Positions 1 through 6,023 of a stretch of 6,023 nt of DNA are shown one piece after another. Every line of letters starts with the position of its first letter. Within the stretch, counting starts at the first letter, position 1. The notes beneath the pieces are model-generated. The model searched no databases. It saw only the letters and a program-made list of their open reading frames with translations, and had not been told where the DNA came from. The DNA comes from Candidatus Krumholzibacteriia bacterium (lineage in GTDB: Bacteria > Krumholzibacteriota > Krumholzibacteriia > LZORAL124-64-63): the NCBI GenBank assembly GCA_028718575.1, contig JAQULN010000114.1, positions 2,123 to 8,145 on the forward strand, given 5' to 3'. A program made the translations under genes and the position numbers.

Positions 1-2537
1 CCCGCAGGCAGAGCGCCGAGCAGGGTGCCGTCGTCGACGCGGTCCATGTATCCAGCGCCGGTGCCGGGATAGGTGAGCATCGCCGTGCCAAAGAGCGAGA
101 AATCGGCAGCGACGGCCGTCACCGTGCCGTCGGGCAGGTCGTTGAAATGCCAGGCGTGCAGCGGGACCGGGGCGGCGGGATCCGTCTCGAAGACCGCGAC
201 CAGGTTGATCGACGCAGAGCCGGGATTGATCGTCAGTGCTGGCTCTGTGCTTTCGTGGCCGATCCAGGCTGCGAACCGATAGCCAGGTTCTGGCAGGGCT
301 GTGATCGTTATCGGAACGCCGCGGAAGTAGACGCCGCTCCAGGGATACGGCTGGGCAGGGTTCGCCAGGCCATGAAGATTTTCGTCGATCACGAGTTGGT
401 TAATCTGCAGCTTACCCAGCGCTGGGTCGTTGACATCGAGGTTGACCGCAGTGGTCCCGGCGAGTGAAAACTGACTGGCGATATGCTGGCGTTGATAATT
501 GGGGCGCTGGTTGGCGTAGTTGCGCAGTAGCTGGACTTCATTCACATAGTTGACGTTGACGTCCCAGCGGTCCTGCCAGGCCGCAATGGCCGGCTGGTAG
601 CAGGCGGCGAACTCGTCGATCATGCCGATGATGCGCGCGGGTTGGAACGTACTATTGAGATGGTCCGCGAAGGCGTTGATGAAGGCGCGACGGAACCACT
701 CGTTGCCGAGCAGACGGCGCAGGAGCTGGGTAGACCACGGGGGATTGGGCCACGACGGTCCGTTGGCCGCCGTCGCCGCGGACAGCGTGTTGTTGTAGGC
801 GGATTGGAAGGCGAAATCGACGTCGTACATCATCCAGCGCCAGCGGCCGTCGTGGCCGTAGGGAGCGTCTGGGTTGTAAGCCGGCAACGTGCGGCGCCAG
901 TAGCGGATGTTGTTGCCGGGCCAGTCGGCGTTCGAGCTGAAGATCTCGGCTACGTTGTAGGCGATATAGTTTTCGAGATCCATCCGTTCGGCGACGTATG
1001 CCAACGCGGCCGGTTGAGACATGTCGTTGGCCAAGACATAATCTCGCAGGGCCAGGTAGTCGAGCCGGTCGGCGTCCGTGCCCTCGTCGATCTCGGCGTT
1101 GTTGTTCAGCAGGGCGACTTCGTCTTCGGGCACGCCGTAGACGCGCGCGAGATAATGGCGGTCGAACCGTTCCCGCAGGTTCGCGATTCCCCAGTATTCG
1201 CCATTGATGAAGTGAATCGTCGGCCGACCCGCCTGCGTATCGAATCCCATGTCCGCGCAGATGGTATGCCAGAGCAGGTCGAGAAATCCCAGCTTGCCCC
1301 AGTCGTTGCCGGAGTTGCGGAGCAGAAACCGTTCGTAAACGTCGTAGGGTAGCTCTGGAAACAGAGCGCATTCGAAATGAGGCGCGCCATACTCGGCTCG
1401 CGCGTGGAACCGCAGCGTTTTCTGGGGAAACGCTCGCGTCAGGCCGCCGTGAATGCGTGCGCCGGCATCCTGGCTCAGCAGCAGGCTACCGGCCGCGTCG
1501 AAGAGTTCCAGGTGGACGAGACGCTCCCATTCGCTGCCCGTCTGGAAGTAGTTGCCGCTCCAGATGTCACCCGGTACGTAGTGGACGCCGGGCACATAGA
1601 TACCGATCGCGTTGTCGAAGAAATAATCCGGCTCGGCGGTCACCGAAACAACCGGGAAGGGAAGATTGGCTGCCGGGGTCGGATCGACGATGAACGACCC
1701 GGTCGTGATCCGGCTGGGCGCATGGCCGGGCCGGAAGGCGCGGGCGCGCACGACGTTGATCTTGTAAACCTCGCCCCGCGGCGGTCGCCAACGGTAGATC
1801 TCCCAGGGGAGCCAGGCGTTGGTCGGAATCAACGAATAGATGTTCGGGTCGCCAACGCGGTCGGCCAGGATCAGTGGCTCGTCATAGACCGTCGAGGCGA
1901 GGGTCGGTTCGCTGCCGTCGAGCGTGTAAGTGATGACCGCCTCCGGATCGGCCGCGGACAAGGTCAGCGTCACCGGTTCCTTGAATATGCCCGGGGTCTG
2001 GGAGAAATCAGGCGCCGCCAGGGCTAGCAATCCCTGGTCGTTCGGTCCGGCGGGAGTCGCGTCGGCAAACTCGACCCAGTACTCGGCGCCGTCGGGCAAC
2101 CGGCCGTAGGAGACGTCGCCGGCCAGTGCGACGGGTTCCGTCTCGTCGAGGCGCGTCACGCCGTCCGGCGCGGTTAACAGCAACGGTTCGCCGCTCGCGC
2201 TGATGGCGAAGTTGGTGTGCAACTCGCCGCCTGGACTCGTCCGATCCTTGCCCGAGGCCCAGACCAGCAGGAACCCTCGGGCAGGGACGGTGCCGCCGGG
2301 AAAGCGCCATCTCAACGCATCATCCGCATCGTCGGACAGATAGCAGCCGGTAAGGTCGCAGGCCGTGTTACCGGGATTGTATAGCTCGATCCAATCGGAA
2401 AAATCGCCATCGTCGTCCTGGATCGTTGCGGTGTTCGAAGCCATGAACTCGTTGATGACAGGCGTCTGGGCAAACAGCCCGGTGGCCATTGCAAGGCTTA
2501 GCCCGATGGCCCAGAATAACGTTCGCGAAGGTTGCAC
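1..2537 (-). CDS. Secreted LTD / CotH-kinase-fold multidomain protein (partial, C-terminus off the left edge)
   Basis: The frame runs from a GTG at 2537 to the window edge without a stop (845 complete codons). I chose this start because GGGAG lies 8 bases upstream and because it yields a signal peptide (residues 1-24: Arg5, a hydrophobic core, cleavage near LFAQ). A later ATG at 2489 would delete most of that signal. Domains in order: lamin-tail domain about 25-150 (INEFMASN, then DGDFSDWIELYN); chitobiase/hexosaminidase C-terminal-like segment about 175-285 (ITYTLDGSEPT); CotH-kinase fold about 296-650; InlB-type repeat about 735-784; start of an unrecognised domain from 791 (AWHFNDLPDGT, GAGYMDRV). 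CotH landmarks are QKTLRF (372-377), LLRNSGNDWG (405-414), NGEYWGIANLRERFD (445-459), NADWPGNN (536-543) and MMYDVDFAF (569-577). CotH of Bacillus is an atypical spore-coat kinase. In LTD-containing exported homologues the role is unknown, so kinase activity here is only a possibility. The protein probably acts at the cell surface or outside the cell. The fold calls are firm; the function is not. Confidence 0.9.
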   Translation of the reverse strand, partial: MQPSRTLFWAIGLSLAMATGLFAQTPVINEFMASNTATIQDDDGDFSDWIELYNPGNTACDLTGCYLSDDADDALRWRFPGGTVPARGFLLVWASGKDRTSPGGELHTNFAISASGEPLLLTAPDGVTRLDETEPVALAGDVSYGRLPDGAEYWVEFADATPAGPNDQGLLALAAPDFSQTPGIFKEPVTLTLSAADPEAVITYTLDGSEPTLASTVYDEPLILADRVGDPNIYSLIPTNAWLPWEIYRWRPPRGEVYKINVVRARAFRPGHAPSRITTGSFIVDPTPAANLPFPVVSVTAEPDYFFDNAIGIYVPGVHYVPGDIWSGNYFQTGSEWERLVHLELFDAAGSLLLSQDAGARIHGGLTRAFPQKTLRFHARAEYGAPHFECALFPELPYDVYERFLLRNSGNDWGKLGFLDLLWHTICADMGFDTQAGRPTIHFINGEYWGIANLRERFDRHYLARVYGVPEDEVALLNNNAEIDEGTDADRLDYLALRDYVLANDMSQPAALAYVAERMDLENYIAYNVAEIFSSNADWPGNNIRYWRRTLPAYNPDAPYGHDGRWRWMMYDVDFAFQSAYNNTLSAATAANGPSWPNPPWSTQLLRRLLGNEWFRRAFINAFADHLNSTFQPARIIGMIDEFAACYQPAIAAWQDRWDVNVNYVNEVQLLRNYANQRPNYQRQHIASQFSLAGTTAVNLDVNDPALGKLQINQLVIDENLHGLANPAQPYPWSGVYFRGVPITITALPEPGYRFAAWIGHESTEPALTINPGSASINLVAVFETDPAAPVPLHAWHFNDLPDGTVTAVAADFSLFGTAMLTYPGTGAGYMDRVDDGTLLGALPA

Positions 2538-2545
2538 GAGGATAG

Positions 2546-2550
2546 CTCCC
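2546..2550 (-). promoter_or_regulatory. Ribosome-binding site of the CotH-type gene
   Basis: The minus strand reads GGGAG, 8 bases before the GTG at 2537. It decides the start, because the only nearby alternative (ATG at 2489) lies inside the predicted signal peptide. Confidence 0.65.
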
Positions 2551-2616
2551 AGGGGAATGCCAACGAAAAGGATCGTCGGTCCAGGTACTGTGGAAATCGG
2601 TCTGCGCGCTCGGGAT

Positions 2617-2634
2617 CCGGGCGTACCGGCCCGG
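2617..2634 (-). other. GC-rich hairpin in the leader of the CotH-type gene
   Basis: CCGGGC (2617-2622) and GCCCGG (2629-2634) form a perfect 6-bp stem around a 6-base loop. It lies about 25 bases downstream of the predicted transcription start and about 80 bases before the GTG. No T-run follows it on either strand, so it does not look like an intrinsic terminator. It could stabilise the 5' end of the mRNA or simply reflect high GC. The overlapping GGCCCGGGCC at 2628-2637 is itself a 10-bp palindrome, so a protein-binding site is also possible. Confidence 0.35.
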
Positions 2635-2663
2635 GCCAGCGAGACATCATGCGATCGAATTAG

Positions 2664-2672
2664 ATTATAGCA
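2664..2672 (-). promoter_or_regulatory. Extended -10 promoter for the CotH-type gene
   Basis: On the minus strand the sequence TGCTATAAT is a perfect TATAAT -10 box with the TG of an extended -10 element one base upstream. At a 17-base spacing the -35 position reads CAACAA, a poor match, which is common for extended -10 promoters. It lies in the 183-base gap between the GH3 stop and the CotH-type gene, in a local AT-rich patch within GC-rich DNA. Initiation would be expected near 2657, giving an untranslated leader of roughly 120 bases. The consensus is for housekeeping sigma-70 type factors; use in this unidentified host is inferred. Confidence 0.6.
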
Positions 2673-2720
2673 TATCGAGGCGGAAGTTGTTGCAGAGAGT
2701 ATTCGGACCGGGGCCGTCGA

Positions 2721-5420
2721 TCACTCGCTGACGGTCAAAACTCCGTGCAAGCGGATGTCTTGAGACGATGCGCCGACCATTACACGCGTGGTCCCGGGTT
2801 CGACGACAGGCTTCAGATCCGGCCCGAAAAACGACAGCAGCTCAGGGGTGATCGCAAAGACCACCTCGCCGATTTCGCCCGGGGCGAGGTGAATGCGGGA
2901 GAATCCCTTGAGCTCCCGGACGGGCCGCGCCATCGAGGCGAGTTCGTCGCGGAGGTAGAGTTGGACGACCTCGTCGCCAGCACGCATTCCTGTGTTGGTG
3001 ACGGTGCAGCGGACAGTGGCCGTATCGGCGCCGCCGATGACCGGCGGTTCGATACGCAGATCTGCGTAGACGAACGTCGTGTAGCTGAGACCGTGGCCGA
3101 AAGGAAAGAGCGGCCGGCCAGTGAGATCGGCGTAGTCGTCGCCGCGGCCGGTGGGTTTATGGTTGTAAACGAGGGGAAGCTGTCCTTCGGCCACCGGGAA
3201 ACTGATCGGCAGGCGCCCGGCCGGGTTCTCATCGCCGAACAGAATCTCGGCGACGGCGTGCCCGCCCTGCTCGCCCGGATACCAGACGGCCAACACGGCG
3301 GCGACCGCGTCGAGCCAGCCGCCCATCGTGATCGCGCTGCCCCCGACCAACACCACGATCGTGGGCGTTCCCGTGGCGGCGACCTTGCGGATCAGCTCCT
3401 CCTGCCGACCCGGCAACGCCAGCGACGCGCGGTCGCGAAACTCTCCTTCCTCGATCCCGGCCACGACGACGGCCGCGTCGCTGCGCGCGGCAAGGTCAAC
3501 AGCCGCATCGATGTCGCGGTCGCGATCGGCGTTTGCTGGAACACCGACATCCCACACTAGACGCAGCCAGGCGTCGCCGGCCGGCTCGTGGTACTCGAGA
3601 CGCAAATCATACCGTCTTCCCGCTTCGAGATGGAACTCGGCTACGCGCGTGCGTCGCGTGACGTTGGGCAGGTTGTCGATGATGAGCGTATCGTCGAGGA
3701 AGAGGCGGTATCCGTCGTTGCCGTCGATCCCGATGCGGTGCGTCCCCGTGACCGGAGCCGTCAGGAAGCCCGTCCAACGCGCGGAATATTGATCATAGGG
3801 GAGCCGCGCCGGATCGGGCGAAAAGAGCGTCCACTGGAACGCGATTTGCGGGTCGACTCGCACGAGGGCCGGCGCGCCCGCGAGATCGATATTCGCGAAA
3901 TACTCACCCATAAGGCCGACGCCCCGCTCGCATGACAACTGCGCGGCTGGTACGGTCACGAGCGTCGTTTCGACGCGCGCACAACCGCGCGCGTACGCGA
4001 CCGCGACGTCGCGACCAGCGCGGGCGACGATGCCGTCGAGGATGCTGACGGCGTGATCGCACGGCGCACTGTAGCCGCCGAGACGGGCCTCAGCGGCGTC
4101 GGGCCCGATGACCGCGACCGAGCGGATCCGCGCGCCGAGAGGCAACGTCGTATTTTCGTTCTTGAGCAACACGACGGACGCCCGCGCGGCCCGCTGCGCC
4201 AGCGCGCTCCGCCGATCGGCCGGCGTCTCGATTGTCCCTACGTAAGGATTCTCGAAGAGTCCCAATTCGAACTTGGCTTGCAGCACCCGCGCCACGGCGC
4301 GATCAATGACCTCGTCCGCGACGCGTCCGTCCAGAAACGGCGGCAGAAACAGAACGTGATGATCGAACGACGTCTGGAAGATCACGTCGAGACCGCCCCT
4401 GACCGCTTGCGCGGCGGCATCGCCGTAGTCGGCGGCTGTCATGTGCAGAACATTGGCGCCGCCGACAGCACCGGCATCGGAGATGACGAAACCTGTAAAT
4501 GCGAGCTCGTCCTTCAACATTGTTCGATTGAGCCAGACATTCGCCGTGCACGGGGTGCCGTCGAGCGAGTTGTACGCCGTCATCACCGAGCGCGAACCAC
4601 CCTGCCGGATGCACGCCGCAAACGGCGGCAGGTGGATCTCGCGGAGGTGTCGCTCGCTCCAATGGATGGGATAGCTGTCGCGGCCGCCGTCGCCCACGTT
4701 GGCGATGAAATGTTTCGGAGTAGTGATGATCCCCGCGCGCTCCAGCGGCGCGACAAACGCGATGCCCATCGCCGCCGCCAGAAACGGATCCTCGCCGTAT
4801 GTTTCTTCCGTCCGGCCCCAGCGCACGTCGCTTGCGATGTTGACCACGGGCGAGAGAACCTGCCGGATTCCCCTACGGCGGCACTCGTCCGCGATGGCGG
4901 CGGCGATTTCGCCGACGAGGGCCAGATCGAACGTCGCGGCCAGGCCGATCGCCTGCGGGAAGACCGTTGCGCCCCGCTGCACCAAGCCGTGCAACGCCTC
5001 GGCGAAGAAGATGACCGGGATGCCGAGGCGGGTGCCTTCAACGAAATAGCGCTGGACCTGGTCGGCGCGCGCCGCGAGATCGATGTCGGTGTCGAGCACA
5101 CCGAGCTGAAATCCGAATGCGCCGTGCTCGTACCGATCCAGATCGCCGTCCAGACCGCCAGCGAGCATGAACAACTGCCAGAACTTCTCCCGCGCCGTCA
5201 TCCGCGCCAGAAGATCTTGCACGCGGGTATCGATGGAAAGGTCGGGGTCCTGGTATGCCAGCCCAACTAGCGGTTGCGAGGAAGCGACGGCGGCCACTGT
5301 CGCCGCAACGGCAATCGTGACGGCTACTGCCGGTGCGAACTCCGCGAGGGCCCGTGCCAGCGACGCCGGCCAGGCGGCGAACCGGGCCAGGATCGAATTC
5401 TCGTCGGGCGGTGCTTCCAA
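2721..5420 (-). CDS. Glycoside hydrolase family 3 enzyme with PA14 insertion (beta-glucosidase/beta-xylosidase type)
   Basis: GH3 enzymes remove non-reducing-end beta-linked sugars by a retaining mechanism. The chosen TTG start gives 899 aa, normal for PA14-type members. Residues 29-46 are hydrophobic and end in AVA, so they are a signal peptide or membrane anchor. Domains: TIM barrel about 60-390; alpha/beta sandwich about 415-785 interrupted by PA14 about 499-627; fibronectin-III-like tail about 815-886. Barrel motifs are RWGRTEETYGEDP (200-212), KHF (236-238), GGRD (245-248) and FVISDAGAV, with Asp315 as nucleophile. In the sandwich, EEGEFRDRASLALPG places Glu658 as the probable acid/base. 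The PA14 core is DGYRLFLDD; in characterised relatives this domain covers the pocket and shapes specificity. Departures are Glu141 in AEALHG, where many beta-glucosidases have Asp, and Ala316 after the nucleophile, where Trp is usual. The gene lies 23 bases behind the membrane gene and probably shares its transcript. The family call is very secure; the substrate is not known. Confidence 0.95.
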   Translation of the reverse strand: MEAPPDENSILARFAAWPASLARALAEFAPAVAVTIAVAATVAAVASSQPLVGLAYQDPDLSIDTRVQDLLARMTAREKFWQLFMLAGGLDGDLDRYEHGAFGFQLGVLDTDIDLAARADQVQRYFVEGTRLGIPVIFFAEALHGLVQRGATVFPQAIGLAATFDLALVGEIAAAIADECRRRGIRQVLSPVVNIASDVRWGRTEETYGEDPFLAAAMGIAFVAPLERAGIITTPKHFIANVGDGGRDSYPIHWSERHLREIHLPPFAACIRQGGSRSVMTAYNSLDGTPCTANVWLNRTMLKDELAFTGFVISDAGAVGGANVLHMTAADYGDAAAQAVRGGLDVIFQTSFDHHVLFLPPFLDGRVADEVIDRAVARVLQAKFELGLFENPYVGTIETPADRRSALAQRAARASVVLLKNENTTLPLGARIRSVAVIGPDAAEARLGGYSAPCDHAVSILDGIVARAGRDVAVAYARGCARVETTLVTVPAAQLSCERGVGLMGEYFANIDLAGAPALVRVDPQIAFQWTLFSPDPARLPYDQYSARWTGFLTAPVTGTHRIGIDGNDGYRLFLDDTLIIDNLPNVTRRTRVAEFHLEAGRRYDLRLEYHEPAGDAWLRLVWDVGVPANADRDRDIDAAVDLAARSDAAVVVAGIEEGEFRDRASLALPGRQEELIRKVAATGTPTIVVLVGGSAITMGGWLDAVAAVLAVWYPGEQGGHAVAEILFGDENPAGRLPISFPVAEGQLPLVYNHKPTGRGDDYADLTGRPLFPFGHGLSYTTFVYADLRIEPPVIGGADTATVRCTVTNTGMRAGDEVVQLYLRDELASMARPVRELKGFSRIHLAPGEIGEVVFAITPELLSFFGPDLKPVVEPGTTRVMVGASSQDIRLHGVLTVSE

Positions 5421-5425
5421 GCCGA

Positions 5426-5434
5426 CTCCTTCCC
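5426..5434 (-). promoter_or_regulatory. Ribosome-binding site that sets the TTG start of the GH3 gene
   Basis: The minus strand reads GGGAAGGAG, 5 bases before the TTG at 5420-5418. It is one of the strongest Shine-Dalgarno matches in the window and sits just after the TGA of the membrane gene (5446-5444). It favours the TTG over the in-frame ATG at 5567, which would overlap the membrane gene by 124 bases and add a 49-residue Arg/Gly-rich leader unlike any GH3 N-terminus. Confidence 0.7.
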
Positions 5435-5443
5435 GCTGCTCAA

Positions 5444-5893
5444 TCAGATCGCGCGGGGCCCGTTTTGCGGCACATCCGCTGAACCATCGGCCCTTCGATC
5501 GCGGCGAGCGACCAGGGTTGCGGCAATCCCCAACGCGACGAGATTCGCCGCCGCCTGGAATTGCCACAGAGCCCGCACGTTACTGAAAGAGGTCAAGTAT
5601 CCCTGGGTCAGGTAATGGACGGGGACGAAGATCGCCGCGCTCCAGAACATCGCTAGCGCGAAGATCCAGCACCATTCACCCGCGCTGTGAACGCGAAACC
5701 GGCGCGGGAAGCGCTCCGTCGATACGGCTATCCACACGAGAAACGTTACGATCGACACGACAAAAGCGATGGGCAATTGAACCGCGATCTGGTCGGAACC
5801 GCGCACTATCGCATACACCATGAATCCCGACCAGACGCCAATGAGATTGAACAGGGCGAGAACGACGGCCTGGAGGACAAGCCGTGAAAGCAT
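5444..5893 (-). CDS. Small four-helix integral membrane protein, unknown function
   Basis: I do not recognise the family. The 149-aa product has four hydrophobic helices at about 5-29, 36-58, 73-94 and 108-128. The basic stretch between helices 2 and 3 (RFPRRFR, 61-67) and the basic tail (ARRDRR, 129-134) both predict cytoplasmic faces, giving an N-in/C-in topology with two short outside loops. The longer outside loop (about 95-107) is mostly polar. There are no obvious catalytic motifs, metal-binding pairs or extracytoplasmic domains. Trp is frequent (21, 54, 74, 76, 84, 110). The ATG has a good ribosome-binding site 7 bases upstream. The gene ends 23 bases before the GH3 start, which suggests one transcript. 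Possible roles as a transport or export accessory are speculation from position. Confidence 0.85.
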   Translation of the reverse strand: MLSRLVLQAVVLALFNLIGVWSGFMVYAIVRGSDQIAVQLPIAFVVSIVTFLVWIAVSTERFPRRFRVHSAGEWCWIFALAMFWSAAIFVPVHYLTQGYLTSFSNVRALWQFQAAANLVALGIAATLVARRDRRADGSADVPQNGPRAI

Positions 5894-5900
5894 CGGATTT

Positions 5901-5907
5901 CTCCCTT
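5901..5907 (-). promoter_or_regulatory. Ribosome-binding site of the membrane-protein gene
   Basis: The minus strand reads AAGGGAG, 7 bases before the ATG at 5893. This supports that start and argues against any longer N-terminus. Confidence 0.65.
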
Positions 5908-5946
5908 GGCGATGTGTTTCCGTCCTGACGCCCCAACGCGCCGGCC

Positions 5947-5968
5947 GCGCGTCGCTCTTGCGACTCGC
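5947..5968 (-). other. Second leader stem-loop with 4-base loop
   Basis: GTCGC (5951-5955) pairs with GCGAC (5960-5964) around TCTT. The stem extends by GCG (5947-5949) pairing with CGC (5966-5968) across one mismatch. It abuts the neighbouring stem-loop, and base 5968 could pair in either, so the pair may stack or compete. No T-run follows. Its function is unknown, and high GC alone makes such stems fairly likely. Confidence 0.3.
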
Positions 5969-5989
5969 GTCCCGGCGAACAGCGGGACG
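5968..5989 (-). other. Leader stem-loop, 7-bp stem
   Basis: CGTCCCG (5968-5974) pairs perfectly with CGGGACG (5983-5989) around an 8-base loop. It lies upstream of the membrane gene in the only sizeable non-coding stretch at the right end (5894-6023). No T-run follows in the minus direction, so it is not a classical intrinsic terminator of an upstream gene. It may be a leader structure or a regulator site. I found no convincing promoter in this stretch. Confidence 0.35.
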
Positions 5990-6023
5990 GTACCACGGAG
6001 CTTCAGTGTGCGCATGGGGATTT

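Noticed and set aside
652..1371. Minus-strand open frame of 239 codons in another frame of the CotH-type gene
   Set aside because: It is Arg-rich shadow sequence; the correct frame spans the whole region from 2537 to the edge with recognisable domains.
642..2027. Two plus-strand open frames (642-1352 and 1377-2027) opposite the CotH-type gene
   Set aside because: The minus strand here encodes clear CotH motifs in one uninterrupted frame, so the plus-strand frames are complements of it.
2690..2720. Possible terminator just after the GH3 stop
   Set aside because: The GC-rich stretch has only short imperfect complementarity and no T-run follows it in the minus direction.
2745..3560. Plus-strand open frame (271 codons) opposite the GH3 C-terminal half
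   Set aside because: It is antisense to conserved sandwich and fibronectin-like domains, with low-complexity charged composition and no domain signal.
4053..5270. Long plus-strand open frame (405 codons) opposite the GH3 gene
   Set aside because: It is fully antisense to conserved GH3 sequence, has no recognisable domain and an Arg/charged-rich composition, as expected from the complement of GC-rich coding DNA.
5421..5567. Upstream ATG extension of the GH3 protein (49 extra residues)
   Set aside because: It overlaps the membrane gene by 124 bases, is rich in Arg and Gly, does not look like a GH3 N-terminus, and is outcompeted by the TTG with its strong ribosome-binding site.
6003..6023. Tail of an upstream gene ending at a TGA at 6005-6003 on the minus strand
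   Set aside because: Only six codons precede the TGA inside the window, too little to support a coding call.

Overview
The window is GC-rich and holds three genes, all on the minus strand, so transcription reads from right to left. In that order they are: a small four-helix membrane protein (5893-5444); a glycoside hydrolase family 3 (GH3) enzyme with an inserted PA14 domain (5420-2721); and a large exported protein (2537 to the left edge, incomplete). The last combines a lamin-tail domain (LTD), a chitobiase-like domain, a CotH-kinase fold and an InlB-type repeat. There are no tRNAs, rRNAs, CRISPR arrays or mobile elements, and I see no recognisable Rho-independent terminator.

The organism cannot be named. 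High GC, exported multidomain LTD/CotH proteins and a PA14-type GH3 fit a free-living polysaccharide-degrading bacterium of the kind seen in the PVC superphylum (Planctomycetes, Verrucomicrobia, Lentisphaerae) and similar environmental lineages. This is an inference from domain style, not a phylogenetic result.

Right part (5421-6023): a leader of about 130 bases with two adjacent stem-loops, then the membrane gene with a good ribosome-binding site. The GH3 gene follows after only 23 bases. Its best start is a TTG preceded by GGGAAGGAG, so the two genes are probably co-transcribed and possibly translationally coupled. The first ATG in the GH3 frame lies 147 bases further upstream, inside the membrane gene, and is unlikely.

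Middle (2721-5420): the GH3 enzyme has both halves of the active site. Two substitutions in the sugar-binding region (Glu in AEALHG, Ala after the nucleophile in SDA) mean that a plain beta-glucosidase label may be wrong.

Left part (1-2720): a 183-base gap carries an excellent extended -10 promoter (TGCTATAAT) and a GC-rich hairpin just downstream, so the CotH-type gene probably has its own promoter. Its frame is open without a stop to the window edge, over 845 complete codons.

Taken together, the likely theme is extracytoplasmic carbohydrate processing: a GH3 enzyme exported or anchored through its N-terminal hydrophobic segment, next to a secreted modular surface protein. That functional link rests on proximity only. 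I did not find clear evidence of a new system.
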